A DNA stretch of 64,000 nt from Candidatus Parepulonipiscium sp. PG-Nuni2H_MBin01 (GCA_001994995.1 MDJM01000078.1:1-64000), one strand, 5' to 3'; positions 53,926 through 63,047 are shown, counted from the stretch's first letter. Numbers and translations: made by a program. Notes: generated by a model from the sequence alone, not told the origin.

Positions 53926-55221
53926 TTATTGAACTATTTCTTTCATTACTTTTAATGTTTCTTGTAAGGGAACATTATCATAGGTTGATTGCGTTAAAAA
54001 TGCATTTATTGAACCCATTTTTTCGATTGCTTTATCAATTTCAGGGTTACTACCTTTATTATATGCACCAACGTTAATCAAGTCTTCTACTTCATGGTAA
54101 AGTGCCATGTATTTTTTTATTTCTTGGGCACACTTTCTATGTTCGTCTGAAGTGATATCGCCCATAACCCTTGATATACTTGCTAAAATATCAATAGCAG
54201 GGTAATGTGCTTTATGTGCAATTTTCCTTGACATCATTATATGTCCATCTAAAATCCCCCTTGCAGTATCTGTGATTGGTTCGTTAAAATCATCCCCATC
54301 CACAAGGACGGTATATAAACCTGTAATACTACCTCTATCATCGTTACCAGCCCTTTCTAGAAGTTTGGGCATAACAGCGAATACTGAGGGGGTGTAACCC
54401 CTAGAAATCGGAGGTTCACCAATTGATAAACCTATTTCACGCTGTGCCATTGAAAAACGAGTTAGTGAGTCCATTAGTAGTAAAACTTGACTTCCTTGGC
54501 TTCTAAAGTATTCTGCCATTGCAGTCGCAGCTTTAGCTGCTTTTAGCCGTATAAGAGCTGGTTGGTCTGAGGTTGCAACTACAACGATTGACCGCCTTAG
54601 CCCTTCAGCTTTTAAGTCTTTTTCTATAAACTCTCGAACTTCTCTTCCCCGTTCTCCTATTAGTGCAATTATATTTATATCAGATAATGCGTTTCTGGCT
54701 ATCATACCCATTAAGGTACTTTTTCCAACCCCGCTACCTGCAAATATACCTAATCTTTGCCCTTGCCCAACACTAAGCATGCCATCTATGGCTTTTACAC
54801 CTAGTACTAATTGTTTCTCAATTCGCTCGCGCGACATAGGGTTAGGCGCGTCATTTTCAATGGGCACCCAATGTTGGCAATGTAGGGTATCTCCATTTAT
54901 AGGAACACCTTGCCAGTCAACAACATGCCCTAATAAAGAATGGTCAACTTGCACAGTTATCTTTTGTCCCATAGACAATACTTCACAACCAGGTCCAATT
55001 CCTTCGATGCTTCCTAGAGGCATCAATAAGATATTACTATCTTTAAAACCAACTACTTCTGCTAGTAAGTTACCTGCTCTAGTAACTACTTCACAGATAT
55101 CACCGATGTTTGCCATAGGGCCTACTGATTCTATGGCCATTCCGACAACTTTTACTACTTTGCCTTTGTATATCATTTGTGATCGGTCTGTAACTTGCCT
55201 ATACTTTCCTAAATCAATCAT
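53926..55221 (-). CDS. fliI: Flagellar export ATPase FliI
   Basis: 431 residues from the ATG at 55221, with AGGGG 9-10 bases upstream; an in-frame GTG 21 bases earlier has no site. Walker A 'IFAGSGVGKSTLMGM', Walker B and 'SLTRFSMAQREIGLSIGEPP' are those of F1-beta-like type III export ATPases. It drives export with FliH and FliJ. Confidence 0.97.
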   Translation of the reverse strand: MIDLGKYRQVTDRSQMIYKGKVVKVVGMAIESVGPMANIGDICEVVTRAGNLLAEVVGFKDSNILLMPLGSIEGIGPGCEVLSMGQKITVQVDHSLLGHVVDWQGVPINGDTLHCQHWVPIENDAPNPMSRERIEKQLVLGVKAIDGMLSVGQGQRLGIFAGSGVGKSTLMGMIARNALSDINIIALIGERGREVREFIEKDLKAEGLRRSIVVVATSDQPALIRLKAAKAATAMAEYFRSQGSQVLLLMDSLTRFSMAQREIGLSIGEPPISRGYTPSVFAVMPKLLERAGNDDRGSITGLYTVLVDGDDFNEPITDTARGILDGHIMMSRKIAHKAHYPAIDILASISRVMGDITSDEHRKCAQEIKKYMALYHEVEDLINVGAYNKGSNPEIDKAIEKMGSINAFLTQSTYDNVPLQETLKVMKEIVQ

Positions 55222-55262
55222 AGTTTTTTCCCCTAACTTCACTCTTATTAAGATATATCATT

Positions 55263-56228
55263 TTAGTCATGTGAGTCGCCAACTTGATGTACTAACAATA
55301 AATCTTGCCTTACATTTTCTAGCGCGTTCCAAGCGTCATAATAAATTTCACCATTATCAGTACCAATAATACAAGCATAATCTGGTAAGTCAGGTCTTTC
55401 TATTAGTGTTGTTCCCTTAATTATATTAGTAAGTTCAAATATATCGCTATCAGTTAAGGTCGAAAAGATTTTACTGGATACGCCTAATTCGAAAGGTTCT
55501 ATAATTCTTTGTTGATATAAAATTTTCCTTACTAGATATCCAATCCATCTATTTGAGTCTGCTAGCTCATGGCTAATAATGTGGCCTAATAAATCCAGTA
55601 CTAAATTTACTACCTCTGTTTCCATATTACCTAATAATACTTGTTTTTCTTGCTCAGCTTCGTACTTGAGCTGTTCTACATATTGCTGAGCATTTTCCTT
55701 CTCTTGGGCATTATGTAAATCAGCACTTTCTTTATCTTGCCTAATTTTTTTCCTCATGTCATCTTGGTACTTTTTCATATCTTTTTCGGCTTTTTTTGTT
55801 ATACTAACTGCTTCTTTTCTAGCCTCTTCCACTATAGACTCAGCTTTATCCTCAGCTGCTTCTAGATGTTGTTCAGCTTGCCAATATAAAAACTCTATAT
55901 CCTCCTTTTTAGGTAATTCCTTACGTTTAAAAGGAGGTTTAGGGTCTTTTTTCTTCTTTTTAAAATCTTGTTCTTCTGGTTTAACCTCGATTTTAGGTTG
56001 AGGTATATGGTTTTGTGAATTTTCTTCTGTTCCTACATATACCTTATTATCAAGTTCCTCGATGGTCCAAGGTTTTAAAATTCTACTTCCATCTCTACGG
56101 TATCTTTCTTCATCATCTATGAGTTCGACTTTCCTAGACTTTATTATTGGCATGCGACCTGGGGAGTAAATTCTGTCATCTGCATCAATTAGCTCTATCT
56201 GTTTAGCTTTTATTATATTCCTGGCCAT
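55263..56228 (-). CDS. fliH: Export ATPase regulator FliH
   Basis: 321 residues. N-terminal region has two similar short segments ('IIKAKQIELID' at about 4-15 and 'IIKSRKVELID' at about 27-38), then a Lys/Pro linker, a long coiled coil (about 105-200, Ala/Glu/Lys-rich with small-residue spacing), and a C-terminal V1V0-like domain that binds FliI. Longer than the ~230 of Salmonella FliH by its N-terminal extension. AGGTGGTGG before the ATG. Confidence 0.88.
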   Translation of the reverse strand: MARNIIKAKQIELIDADDRIYSPGRMPIIKSRKVELIDDEERYRRDGSRILKPWTIEELDNKVYVGTEENSQNHIPQPKIEVKPEEQDFKKKKKDPKPPFKRKELPKKEDIEFLYWQAEQHLEAAEDKAESIVEEARKEAVSITKKAEKDMKKYQDDMRKKIRQDKESADLHNAQEKENAQQYVEQLKYEAEQEKQVLLGNMETEVVNLVLDLLGHIISHELADSNRWIGYLVRKILYQQRIIEPFELGVSSKIFSTLTDSDIFELTNIIKGTTLIERPDLPDYACIIGTDNGEIYYDAWNALENVRQDLLLVHQVGDSHD

Positions 56229-56339
56229 TCATTCCACCACCTATTCAAATTAATACTCAATAGTTTTCTATTATTTTTAACTTTAGTACAATTTTATGAG
56301 TCCTCTTAAACAGTATATGACTTAATGGAAATTCAATTA

Positions 56340-57353
56340 CTACATAATCATTTCATCTCCACCACCACGAGCAATAACAATTTCTCCAGCCTCTTCTAGT
56401 TTACGTACTATACCAACGATATTTTGTTGTGCTTCTTCAATTTCTTTAATACGTTTAGGACCCATGAATTCGAGGTCTTCTTGTATCATCTCAGCAAGAC
56501 GACTTGATACGTTTTTAAAGATAAGAGCTTTAACTTCTTCGTTAGTACCTTTAAGTGCAACAGCAAGTTCATGGTTGTCAACTTCACGCATAAGCCTTTG
56601 AACTTCTCTGTCTCCAAGTATAACAAGGTCTTCGAATACGAACATACGTTTTTTGATTTCTTCTGCCAATTCTGGTTCTTCGATTTCGAGACTTTCCATG
56701 ATGTTTTTTTCTGTCGAACGGTCAACCAGGTTGATAATTTCAACAATTGAATCAATTCCACCAACTGTAGTGTATTCTTCTGTAACAAGGGCAGATAAGC
56801 GTTTTTCAAATTCTTTTTCGATTTCGTTAACTACATCTGGGGAGGCTCTATCCATTAAAGCTATCCTTTTTGCAGTATCAACTTGTATTTCAATAGGTAA
56901 GGCCGCTAAGATTTCGGAGGCCTGACTTATTTTTAAGTAAGAAAGAATAAGCGCAATAGTTTGAGGGTGCTCATTCTGAATAAAGTTAACTAATTGAGAA
57001 GCTTCTGTTTTTCTTGCAAAGTCGAAAGGACGGATTTGCAAGGACATTGTTAATTTGCTGATAACTTCTTGTGCTTTGTCATGTCCAAGCGCTGTCTCAA
57101 GAAGTTGTTTCGCGTAGTTAATACCACCTTCAGCAATGTATTCTTGAGCTAGACAGATTTCATAAAATTCTTTTAGCACTGCTTCTTTAAGTTTTGGTGT
57201 TACCGATTTTATACTTGCAATTTCTAACGTTAAATCTTCTATTTCTTCTGCTTTTAAAAATTTAAATATTTGAGCTGATTTTTCTGGTCCTAATGATATT
57301 AAAAACATGGCAGCCTTTTGACGACTAGATAATTGTTCACTTTCTATGGCCAT
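56340..57353 (-). CDS. fliG: Flagellar motor switch protein FliG
   Basis: 337 residues, normal length. N-terminal domain binds FliF, 'NEHPQTIALILSYLK' is the EHPQR-like motif of the middle domain, and 'VILGDREVQRLMREVDNHEL' is the torque helix of the C-terminal domain that faces the stator. GAGGGAGAGG precedes the ATG. Confidence 0.97.
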   Translation of the reverse strand: MAIESEQLSSRQKAAMFLISLGPEKSAQIFKFLKAEEIEDLTLEIASIKSVTPKLKEAVLKEFYEICLAQEYIAEGGINYAKQLLETALGHDKAQEVISKLTMSLQIRPFDFARKTEASQLVNFIQNEHPQTIALILSYLKISQASEILAALPIEIQVDTAKRIALMDRASPDVVNEIEKEFEKRLSALVTEEYTTVGGIDSIVEIINLVDRSTEKNIMESLEIEEPELAEEIKKRMFVFEDLVILGDREVQRLMREVDNHELAVALKGTNEEVKALIFKNVSSRLAEMIQEDLEFMGPKRIKEIEEAQQNIVGIVRKLEEAGEIVIARGGGDEMIM

Positions 57354-57381
57354 AAACTTACACCTCTCCCTCTAAACATTT

Positions 57382-57419
57382 CTAATTGTTGCTAGCCAAA
57401 ATTGACTAGCAACAATTAG
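57382..57419 (-). other. 14-bp perfect hairpin between fliF and fliG
   Basis: CTAATTGTTGCTAG and CTAGCAACAATTAG pair perfectly around a 10-base loop, immediately after the fliF stop. It is the longest perfect stem of the operon, lacks a U-run and would protect the upstream message from 3' decay or be a processing site. Confidence 0.7.
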
Positions 57420-57421
57420 GT

Positions 57422-59044
57422 TTAATCATCCCAGTCTTCTTCTAACCAGTTACGCAATAAGCTTGCAACTGCTTCTGGTTTCTCGTCAACAAATTTTTCG
57501 ATTCTACGTTTAGTTTCCAGAGCTTCACGTAGTTCAATGTCTTCAAGAGTTTCTTCAACTGGTTCTTGTTCTTCTTCCACTTCAATTCTTTCAAGCATAT
57601 CTTCAACCTCAAGTTCAGGTTCAGTTTCAACCACTTCTTCAGGTCTTCTGAATTTAAGCATTACAAATACTATAATTAGAGCTAATATTCCAAGTAATAT
57701 ATAAGGTAAGAAGTCAACCATAGTAACTTCATAAACTGGCATACTAATAAATATTGGCTCTTGGTAACCCAGCACAATTACATCATTAATTCCTGTTCCT
57801 TTTTGGACTGCTTCTATTATAGAAGGGTCTACTTGGATTGGAATTGGTGCTGCGTTAGCAATTTTATATGCTTCCCAAGATGTTCCTGCTGCATCTAATT
57901 CATCTTCTAATAAAGATTGGTCATGCAGTATATATTCTACTACGTTTACCGCAATAGAAGAATTATTGTAATCGATGGTTCCTACGTTTTTAACCATATT
58001 TGCAATGGATTTATTGTTGTTGTACCATCTATCAGCAGCTTCACTTGCACTTTCACCAACTATGCCATCGGCATTAACGTAGGTTGGTACTTCATCTGTA
58101 TTTTCGTCAACTCCAGGAACTGCTGCACCATCATAATAACTTGTACTCTCAGATGCCCTAGTACTTTCTTGATAAAGTAGTCCTGAATTAGTCCCATCTA
58201 GAGGTGAGTAGTATTCTTCGGTCACCTGAGTATGTTGGTCAAAATCTAAAATTAAGTTCGGACTAATTGTGATTTCATCATAAATTGGAGCTAACAATGC
58301 TGTAATTTTACCTTGGATATCCTGCTCAGCAGCAAATTTTAACTGTTGTTGGTCATTCATAGAATATCCCTGACCAATGGTTGCACCATTATACAAAGTG
58401 TTGCTATCAGAATCAATGATGGTTATATTAGTTACATCTAAATTCTGAACACTATTTGCTATAAGTCTTGCAATTCCCTCAATTTGATTGTGACTTAAGT
58501 TACTTCTAAGCGTCAACATAACACTTGCTGAACTTTGTTGTCTTGAGGCTAAAAATGAATTTTGCTCTTCTGGTATGTTCAGTTGTACACTAGCTGAATC
58601 TATGTTACTCATCGAAGTCAGCATATTTTCTAAATCGACTTTCGTTAAGTACTGTAACTTAGCTTCTTTCTCGGCTTCCGTGGTGGACATTGAATTATTT
58701 AGCGCATCAGCAAAGGTATAATTTCCATTGGGAACGCCATCCCTAGTTAATAAGATTTTGGCGTTATTCATGTCCTGCTCATTTAGCGAAATTGTCTTTC
58801 CACCATCTGAAAGCTCGTAAGCGATATTATTGGCATCTAAAACCTCTAGCACTTGGGCCACTGCATCCAAATCTAAGTTCCTATATAGCACTCCCATAGT
58901 AGGTCGTGTATATACAAAAATGGCTACAGCTATCGCAATAACTATTCCTAGAACTCCTACCCCGATTTGAATCTTTCGATTCGTCGGAAGTTCAGCCCAT
59001 CTTTCGGTGATTTGGCCAGATACCTGTGTAATTGTTTCTTGCAT
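57422..59044 (-). CDS. fliF: MS-ring protein FliF
   Basis: 540 residues. Membrane helix at about 27-46, ring-building motifs ('SVMLTLRSNLSHNQIEGIAR' region, 'QDIQGKITALLAPI') in the middle, a second helix at about 448-466, and an acidic C-terminal tail that binds FliG. GAGGTGAGAT before the ATG. Confidence 0.96.
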   Translation of the reverse strand: MQETITQVSGQITERWAELPTNRKIQIGVGVLGIVIAIAVAIFVYTRPTMGVLYRNLDLDAVAQVLEVLDANNIAYELSDGGKTISLNEQDMNNAKILLTRDGVPNGNYTFADALNNSMSTTEAEKEAKLQYLTKVDLENMLTSMSNIDSASVQLNIPEEQNSFLASRQQSSASVMLTLRSNLSHNQIEGIARLIANSVQNLDVTNITIIDSDSNTLYNGATIGQGYSMNDQQQLKFAAEQDIQGKITALLAPIYDEITISPNLILDFDQHTQVTEEYYSPLDGTNSGLLYQESTRASESTSYYDGAAVPGVDENTDEVPTYVNADGIVGESASEAADRWYNNNKSIANMVKNVGTIDYNNSSIAVNVVEYILHDQSLLEDELDAAGTSWEAYKIANAAPIPIQVDPSIIEAVQKGTGINDVIVLGYQEPIFISMPVYEVTMVDFLPYILLGILALIIVFVMLKFRRPEEVVETEPELEVEDMLERIEVEEEQEPVEETLEDIELREALETKRRIEKFVDEKPEAVASLLRNWLEEDWDD

Positions 59045-59067
59045 ATCTCACCTCGTTATGTTATTTA

Positions 59068-59361
59068 TTATACAGGTATTTGCATTATCTCATCATATGC
59101 TGACATTATTTTATTTCTAACTTGCATTGTAAAATTTAATAAGATGCTTGATTTTTCCTGGGCAATCATTAGTGAGTGAATATCCTCGTTTTGCCCTGTC
59201 ATAAAATCGTAGGTTAGCTGTGTTGTTACTAATTCAGCCTGATTTGTTTCCTGTAGTAAATCTGTAGCTGCGTCAAGCGCAATCTTAAATGCACCATCGT
59301 CAATATTATAACTATCTAGCGTTTTTTGATACATTCCAATACTTGAAATTGCTTCAACCAT
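59068..59361 (-). CDS. fliE: MS-ring/rod connector FliE
   Basis: 97 residues, helical, typical FliE length. 'LLQETNQAELVTTQLTYDFM' and 'MIAQEKSSILLNFTMQVRNK' match its core. It joins the MS ring and rod. GGTGGGGAAG before the ATG. Confidence 0.93.
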   Translation of the reverse strand: MVEAISSIGMYQKTLDSYNIDDGAFKIALDAATDLLQETNQAELVTTQLTYDFMTGQNEDIHSLMIAQEKSSILLNFTMQVRNKIMSAYDEIMQIPV

Positions 59362-59526
59362 TTTTCTTCCCCACCTTTTCTTAATTGTAATTTATGATAA
59401 TTTCATAATTCATTATGTCCCTAAATGGGATACTTTATTTACGATTTACTAACTTTATGTTCCTAACATTAAGATAACCCCTATCATTATTAAATTTTAA
59501 CCCCCTTTTAGAAGGTGTAGCGAATT

Positions 59527-59550
59527 TATGCTCCTGGTGCGCGGAGCATA
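59527..59550 (-). other. Hairpin between flgC and fliE
   Basis: TATGCTCC and GGAGCATA form a perfect 8-bp stem with an 8-base loop, 2 bases after the flgC stop. The rest of the 191-base gap before fliE is AT-rich without a clear promoter. No U-run. Confidence 0.5.
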
Positions 59551-59552
59551 TC

Positions 59553-60008
59553 TTATGTTCCAAGCTCCAACGCTTTAGCATTCATAGCTTTTAGGTTGTT
59601 GAATGCTGTAACGTTAGCTTCGTATGAGCGACTTGCCGAAATCATATCAACCATCTCGTTTATAATATTTACGTTTGGCAAAGTTACATAGCCATAAATA
59701 TCTGCATCGGGGTGACTGGGGTCGTATACAACAGGCATAGGACTTTCGTCTTTTACAATACTATCTACCTGTACCCCCTGCAAATTTTTAGGATTACTAA
59801 GTTGTCCATCAAGCTCCCTGTTTAGGATGTTTTGGAATCCTCCAACAGGTTCCATGGACTGAAAGGTTACCATTTGCCTCTGGTAAGCACCACCTTCCGG
59901 AGTTCTAGTTGTGTTAGCATTGGCTAGATTTTGAGATATAATGTCTAGCCGAAAGCGTTGAGCAGTGAGTCCAGTTGTTGCAATATCCATTCCAGTAAAA
60001 AATGACAT
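59553..60008 (-). CDS. flgC: Flagellar rod protein FlgC
   Basis: 151 residues. 'MDIATTGLTAQRFRLDIISQ' and 'NLANANTTRTPEGGAYQRQM' at the N-terminus and 'MISASRSYEANVTAFNNLKA' at the C-terminus are diagnostic. 12 bases downstream of flgB with GGAGGGAAT before the ATG. Confidence 0.96.
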   Translation of the reverse strand: MSFFTGMDIATTGLTAQRFRLDIISQNLANANTTRTPEGGAYQRQMVTFQSMEPVGGFQNILNRELDGQLSNPKNLQGVQVDSIVKDESPMPVVYDPSHPDADIYGYVTLPNVNIINEMVDMISASRSYEANVTAFNNLKAMNAKALELGT

Positions 60009-60020
60009 TTGTATTCCCTC

Positions 60021-60383
60021 CTATTGAATGTTTTGGAATATGTAGGTATACCTACCTATCTGTGATTGTGCTCTTTGAATTAATGTATCATAGCGAGTTT
60101 TTTCTTTACTAAGCTCTGCCATTTCAACATCAATATCAATATTGCTTTCATCAAACCTTAGTCTAACATTAGCCTTATCTTGATATACAATCGGTTCAAT
60201 ATTAGCGAAATTGATATTGTTTACGCCATTGTATGCTATTTCTTGTGCCAAGAAGCTTTGAAACGCTACATCGCTACGTTTGTATCCAACAGTATCAATG
60301 TTAGCTACATTTGTAGTTAATTGATTATATCTCATAAGAGATGCATCTAAAGCCATATGCGTCACATCTATATTATAGAACAT
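60021..60383 (-). CDS. flgB: Flagellar rod protein FlgB
   Basis: 120 residues from the ATG at 60383, which has GAGGAGG 6 bases upstream; an in-frame ATG 54 bases earlier would overlap the promoter. 'YNQLTTNVANIDTVGYKRSD' is the family motif. First gene of the motility operon. Confidence 0.95.
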   Translation of the reverse strand: MFYNIDVTHMALDASLMRYNQLTTNVANIDTVGYKRSDVAFQSFLAQEIAYNGVNNINFANIEPIVYQDKANVRLRFDESNIDIDVEMAELSKEKTRYDTLIQRAQSQIGRYTYIFQNIQ

Positions 60384-60408
60384 TATTAGCCTCCTCCTCA
60401 TTATTAGT

Positions 60409-60437
60409 ATTATATATAACTTACTTTTAAATGGCAA
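60409..60437 (-). promoter_or_regulatory. Promoter of the flagellar/chemotaxis supercluster
   Basis: On the minus strand TTGCCA (60437-60432), 17 bases, TATAAT (60414-60409), with the flgB ATG 26 bases downstream. A strong sigma-A-type match, similar in role to the fla/che promoter of Bacillus. Confidence 0.65.
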
Positions 60438-60496
60438 TACCTTTTACTACATATTTCTAAAAAATGTAATATCTGTAACAGGCTGTTAATATTTAC

Positions 60497-61072
60497 CTAC
60501 AATATTCTGTAGATTAGTATTAGCATTAATGGCTGAATTATAGCATCAATTGCACTAGTCCCAAAAATTACCAACATACACCCTACAAATTTCTTGCTGT
60601 ATGCGTCTATCCCCTTGGTTTGTTGTAATACGGAATATTGCACTCCTTCATAGGCTAGTTCTAGGTATGAGCCTATTATTAAGGTACATTGTAGGCCTAT
60701 CATTAGTAAGCCAATAATAATTCCTTTAGCTCCGTAAAGTACAAGAAAGCAGGTTACTGTAAAGGAGTAACTAAAAACTGTGTAGAAAAAGCTCAGTACG
60801 GCTACTGGTATTAAGTTTCGGTTTAACCCCCCTATAAAAATTAGCGTAGCGCTAATAGTATATGTTAAAAGTGAGTTTTTAAATACTTCCAATAATTGGA
60901 TGTTGTGTTCTTGTGTAGTTACGAATTGGTTGATGGTGTACATTAAGGTTTCATTGTCTTTTAGGCCAACAGCGTATAAAGCACCGCTTAGTGTAGCTAT
61001 TAGTAGTACTATTATGTAGTATCTTCTTTGGTTAACGAATGCAGATAAATCTAAACTATAAACTTTTTGCAT
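60497..61072 (-). CDS. spoIIM: Stage II sporulation protein M-like membrane protein
   Basis: 191 residues, five to six membrane helices. The order and length of helices, and the segment 'NRNLIPVAVLSFFYTVFSYS' followed by 'CFLVLYGAKGIIIGLLMIGL', resemble SpoIIM, part of the SpoIIDMP complex that trims peptidoglycan during engulfment. The LPQ-type motif common in SpoIIM reads 'GLQ' here. This is suggestive, not decisive; a generic SpoIIM-family protein (DUF95) is an alternative. spoIID and spoIIP are not nearby. GAGGAGG before the ATG; upstream of flgB but separated from it by the motility promoter. Confidence 0.55.
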   Translation of the reverse strand: MQKVYSLDLSAFVNQRRYYIIVLLIATLSGALYAVGLKDNETLMYTINQFVTTQEHNIQLLEVFKNSLLTYTISATLIFIGGLNRNLIPVAVLSFFYTVFSYSFTVTCFLVLYGAKGIIIGLLMIGLQCTLIIGSYLELAYEGVQYSVLQQTKGIDAYSKKFVGCMLVIFGTSAIDAIIQPLMLILIYRIL

Positions 61073-61190
61073 GGGTTGTCCTCCTCAGTTTATTTAAAAG
61101 ATATGATGTTTGTTGGTTGGAATAGAACATATTTTTATATTTATTACTAATTATGTGTATATTAATATTATTTAGAAAAGGAGGTAGGGA

Positions 61191-61601
61191 ATGGTTTTAT
61201 TTTGGATTCTTATATCGATAGTAGTATTTTTAGTGTTTCATTATTTTCAAGATAAGATATTTTTATGTTTTTTAGGTGGGTGTGTTGTAACTGCTATTGT
61301 TTGTTTGTTTTATAATAGTTCGGTAGTACAGCTTGGTGTTTTTGGATGTTCTACGCTTTTGTTTGTAGTTTATGTTAAATGTATAAATAAGTCTAAGTTG
61401 TTTAGGAAGCTGAATTATATTGAGTTGTCTGATTTAGTAGGTAAGCAAGCTATAGTTGTAAATATGATTAGCGCAGATGGTGGGCAGGTGAAGTTAAATG
61501 GTGATGTATGGTATGCTAAATCTTTAAGCTCTGCTACTTATAATAAAGGGGATGTGGTTAGTATAATTGGTATTAAAGGATTGTTTGTTTTTGTAGAGTA
61601 A
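61191..61601 (+). CDS. NfeD-family membrane protein
   Basis: 136 residues with AAAGGAGG before the ATG. Two to three N-terminal membrane helices are followed by a small OB-fold domain ('LSDLVGKQAIVVNMISADGG', 'VKLNGDVWYAKS', 'YNKGDVVSIIGIKGLFVFV') typical of the short NfeD1b proteins. They usually pair with a flotillin or slipin gene; none is adjacent here. Divergent from the spoIIM-like gene. Confidence 0.8.
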   Translation: MVLFWILISIVVFLVFHYFQDKIFLCFLGGCVVTAIVCLFYNSSVVQLGVFGCSTLLFVVYVKCINKSKLFRKLNYIELSDLVGKQAIVVNMISADGGQVKLNGDVWYAKSLSSATYNKGDVVSIIGIKGLFVFVE

Positions 61602-61640
61602 AAAAAAAGAAACTGTGGATTTTCCACAGCTTCTTTTTTT
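61601..61640. terminator. Bidirectional terminator between nfeD and aminotransferase genes
   Basis: CTGTGGA and TCCACAG pair around TTT; beyond one A-C mismatch, the flanking AAGAA/TTCTT and A-run/T-run extend the stem to about 19 positions. U-runs on both strands. Confidence 0.85.
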
Positions 61641-62829
61641 ATTGTAAGTTTGATACTAGTTTTTTTAGGCGTGCTATTCCAGTTTCAATTACGTCAATTC
61701 CTACTGCATATGATAATCTAATACAGTTTGGGATACCAAAATCTTCGCATGGTACAACTGCCATTTCAGCTACATCAAGTAGAAGTTTGGCTAACGTTGC
61801 TTCATTATTAATTATAGTACCTTCATATGATTTTCCATATAAACCAGATACATCAACTAAGCAGTAAAATGCTCCATACGGCTTTAGAACATCCAGTCCA
61901 GGAATTTCGCATAAACCATTATACATATAATCGCGTCGCTTAGCAAATTCGGCTATCATGTTATGGATGCTGGTTCTATCGCCAGTTAAAGCGGCCTCCG
62001 CTGCTTTTTGTGATATTGAAGAAGGGTGAGAGACTGCATGAGATTGGATGTTTGACATAGCTTTAGCTACTTCAAGTGGTGACGCGGTGTATCCAACTCG
62101 CCATCCAGTCATTGCAAATCCTTTTGAAAATCCATTGATAACTATTGTATGGTTATAGATTTCATCTGATAAGCTTGCTATGCAGACATGTTCTGTGCCT
62201 TCATATACTAAGTATTCATATATTTCGTCCGATATAATCCATAAATCTTTGCTAATAGCGATATCAGCTAATTGTTTTAATTCTTCTTTGCTATAAACTA
62301 AGCCAGTAGGGTTAGATGGAGAATTGATTATAATTGCTTTAGTTTTTGTTGTAATTGCATTTTTTAGTTCATCAGCTTGCAATTTGTACCCATTTTGTTT
62401 TGATGGCCTTACTACTTTAGGTACTGCGCCAACAATTTTAACCATTTCGGTATAACTTAACCAATATGGAGCTGGTATTATAACTTCGTCTCCAGGATTT
62501 AGAACTGCCATAAAAGCATTGAATAGCGAATGTTTTGCTCCGCTATTTACTACAATTTGTTCTGGAGTATAAGATACTTTATTTTCTTCGTTTAATTTTT
62601 TTGCAATCGCTTCTCTAAGAGGTAATATACCAGCAGCTGCAGTATATTTAGTAAATCCATTTTCAATAGCATTTTTAGCAGCTTCATTTATATATTCTGG
62701 CGTATTAAAATCAGGCTCTCCAACACCAAAGCCTAAAATAGGTATTCCCTTACCACGTAATTCTTTAGCTTTAGCAGAGATTGCTAAAGTAGATGAAGGG
62801 GCAATATTTTTTGCTATTTCTGAAATCAT
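61639..62829 (-). CDS. Class I pyridoxal-phosphate aminotransferase (aspartate type)
   Basis: 396 residues, fold type I. 'NSGAKHSLFNAF' , 'SPSNPTGLVYS', 'ISDEIYEYLVYE' and the cofactor lysine in 'GFSKGFAMTGWRVGY' are intact, as is the C-terminal substrate arginine in 'NCIRLSYAV'. Probably aspartate transaminase of the Ib subgroup common in Firmicutes, although tyrosine or alanine specificity is possible. AAAGG precedes the ATG by 11 bases. It is downstream of a small possible ORF with its own promoter. Confidence 0.93.
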   Translation of the reverse strand: MISEIAKNIAPSSTLAISAKAKELRGKGIPILGFGVGEPDFNTPEYINEAAKNAIENGFTKYTAAAGILPLREAIAKKLNEENKVSYTPEQIVVNSGAKHSLFNAFMAVLNPGDEVIIPAPYWLSYTEMVKIVGAVPKVVRPSKQNGYKLQADELKNAITTKTKAIIINSPSNPTGLVYSKEELKQLADIAISKDLWIISDEIYEYLVYEGTEHVCIASLSDEIYNHTIVINGFSKGFAMTGWRVGYTASPLEVAKAMSNIQSHAVSHPSSISQKAAEAALTGDRTSIHNMIAEFAKRRDYMYNGLCEIPGLDVLKPYGAFYCLVDVSGLYGKSYEGTIINNEATLAKLLLDVAEMAVVPCEDFGIPNCIRLSYAVGIDVIETGIARLKKLVSNLQ

Positions 62830-62831
62830 TG

Positions 62832-62999
62832 TTACACCAACCTTTCGCTTTGTGAGTTTCCCACTGCTAGGGCAGCAGGGGGTTCAAACCATTGTTTCAA
62901 GGCTTGATAGTCTATGTTAAACTTATTTTTGTAGATGATTGTAGCATATAAATCATTTTTAAAGCAGGTATTTTGCATGACTACATCTAACAACCTCAT
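62832..62999 (-). CDS. Possible small ORF in the aminotransferase leader
   Basis: 55 residues from the ATG at 62999; the stop codon ends 2 bases before the aminotransferase ATG. The -10 of a good promoter lies 19 bases upstream, so the message would be nearly leaderless and no ribosome binding site is visible. The peptide 'MRLLDVVMQNTCFKNDLYA..' has no recognised family. Its coupling to the following gene and a charged, mixed composition favour translation, but it may equally be a non-coding leader. The rest of the gap (63048-63182) holds only AT-rich sequence and a small hairpin (GGGTG/CACCC at 63065-63080). Confidence 0.3.
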   Translation of the reverse strand: MRLLDVVMQNTCFKNDLYATIIYKNKFNIDYQALKQWFEPPAALAVGNSQSERLV

Positions 63000-63018
63000 A
63001 TATTCAATTATTAGAAGT

Positions 63019-63047
63019 AGTATACATGCAAAAACCCCTTTTGACAA
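63019..63047 (-). promoter_or_regulatory. Sigma-A promoter for the aminotransferase unit
   Basis: On the minus strand TTGTCA (63047-63042), 17 bases, TATACT (63024-63019). It lies in the 353-base gap between rny and the aminotransferase gene and leaves a leader of about 180 bases. Confidence 0.6.
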
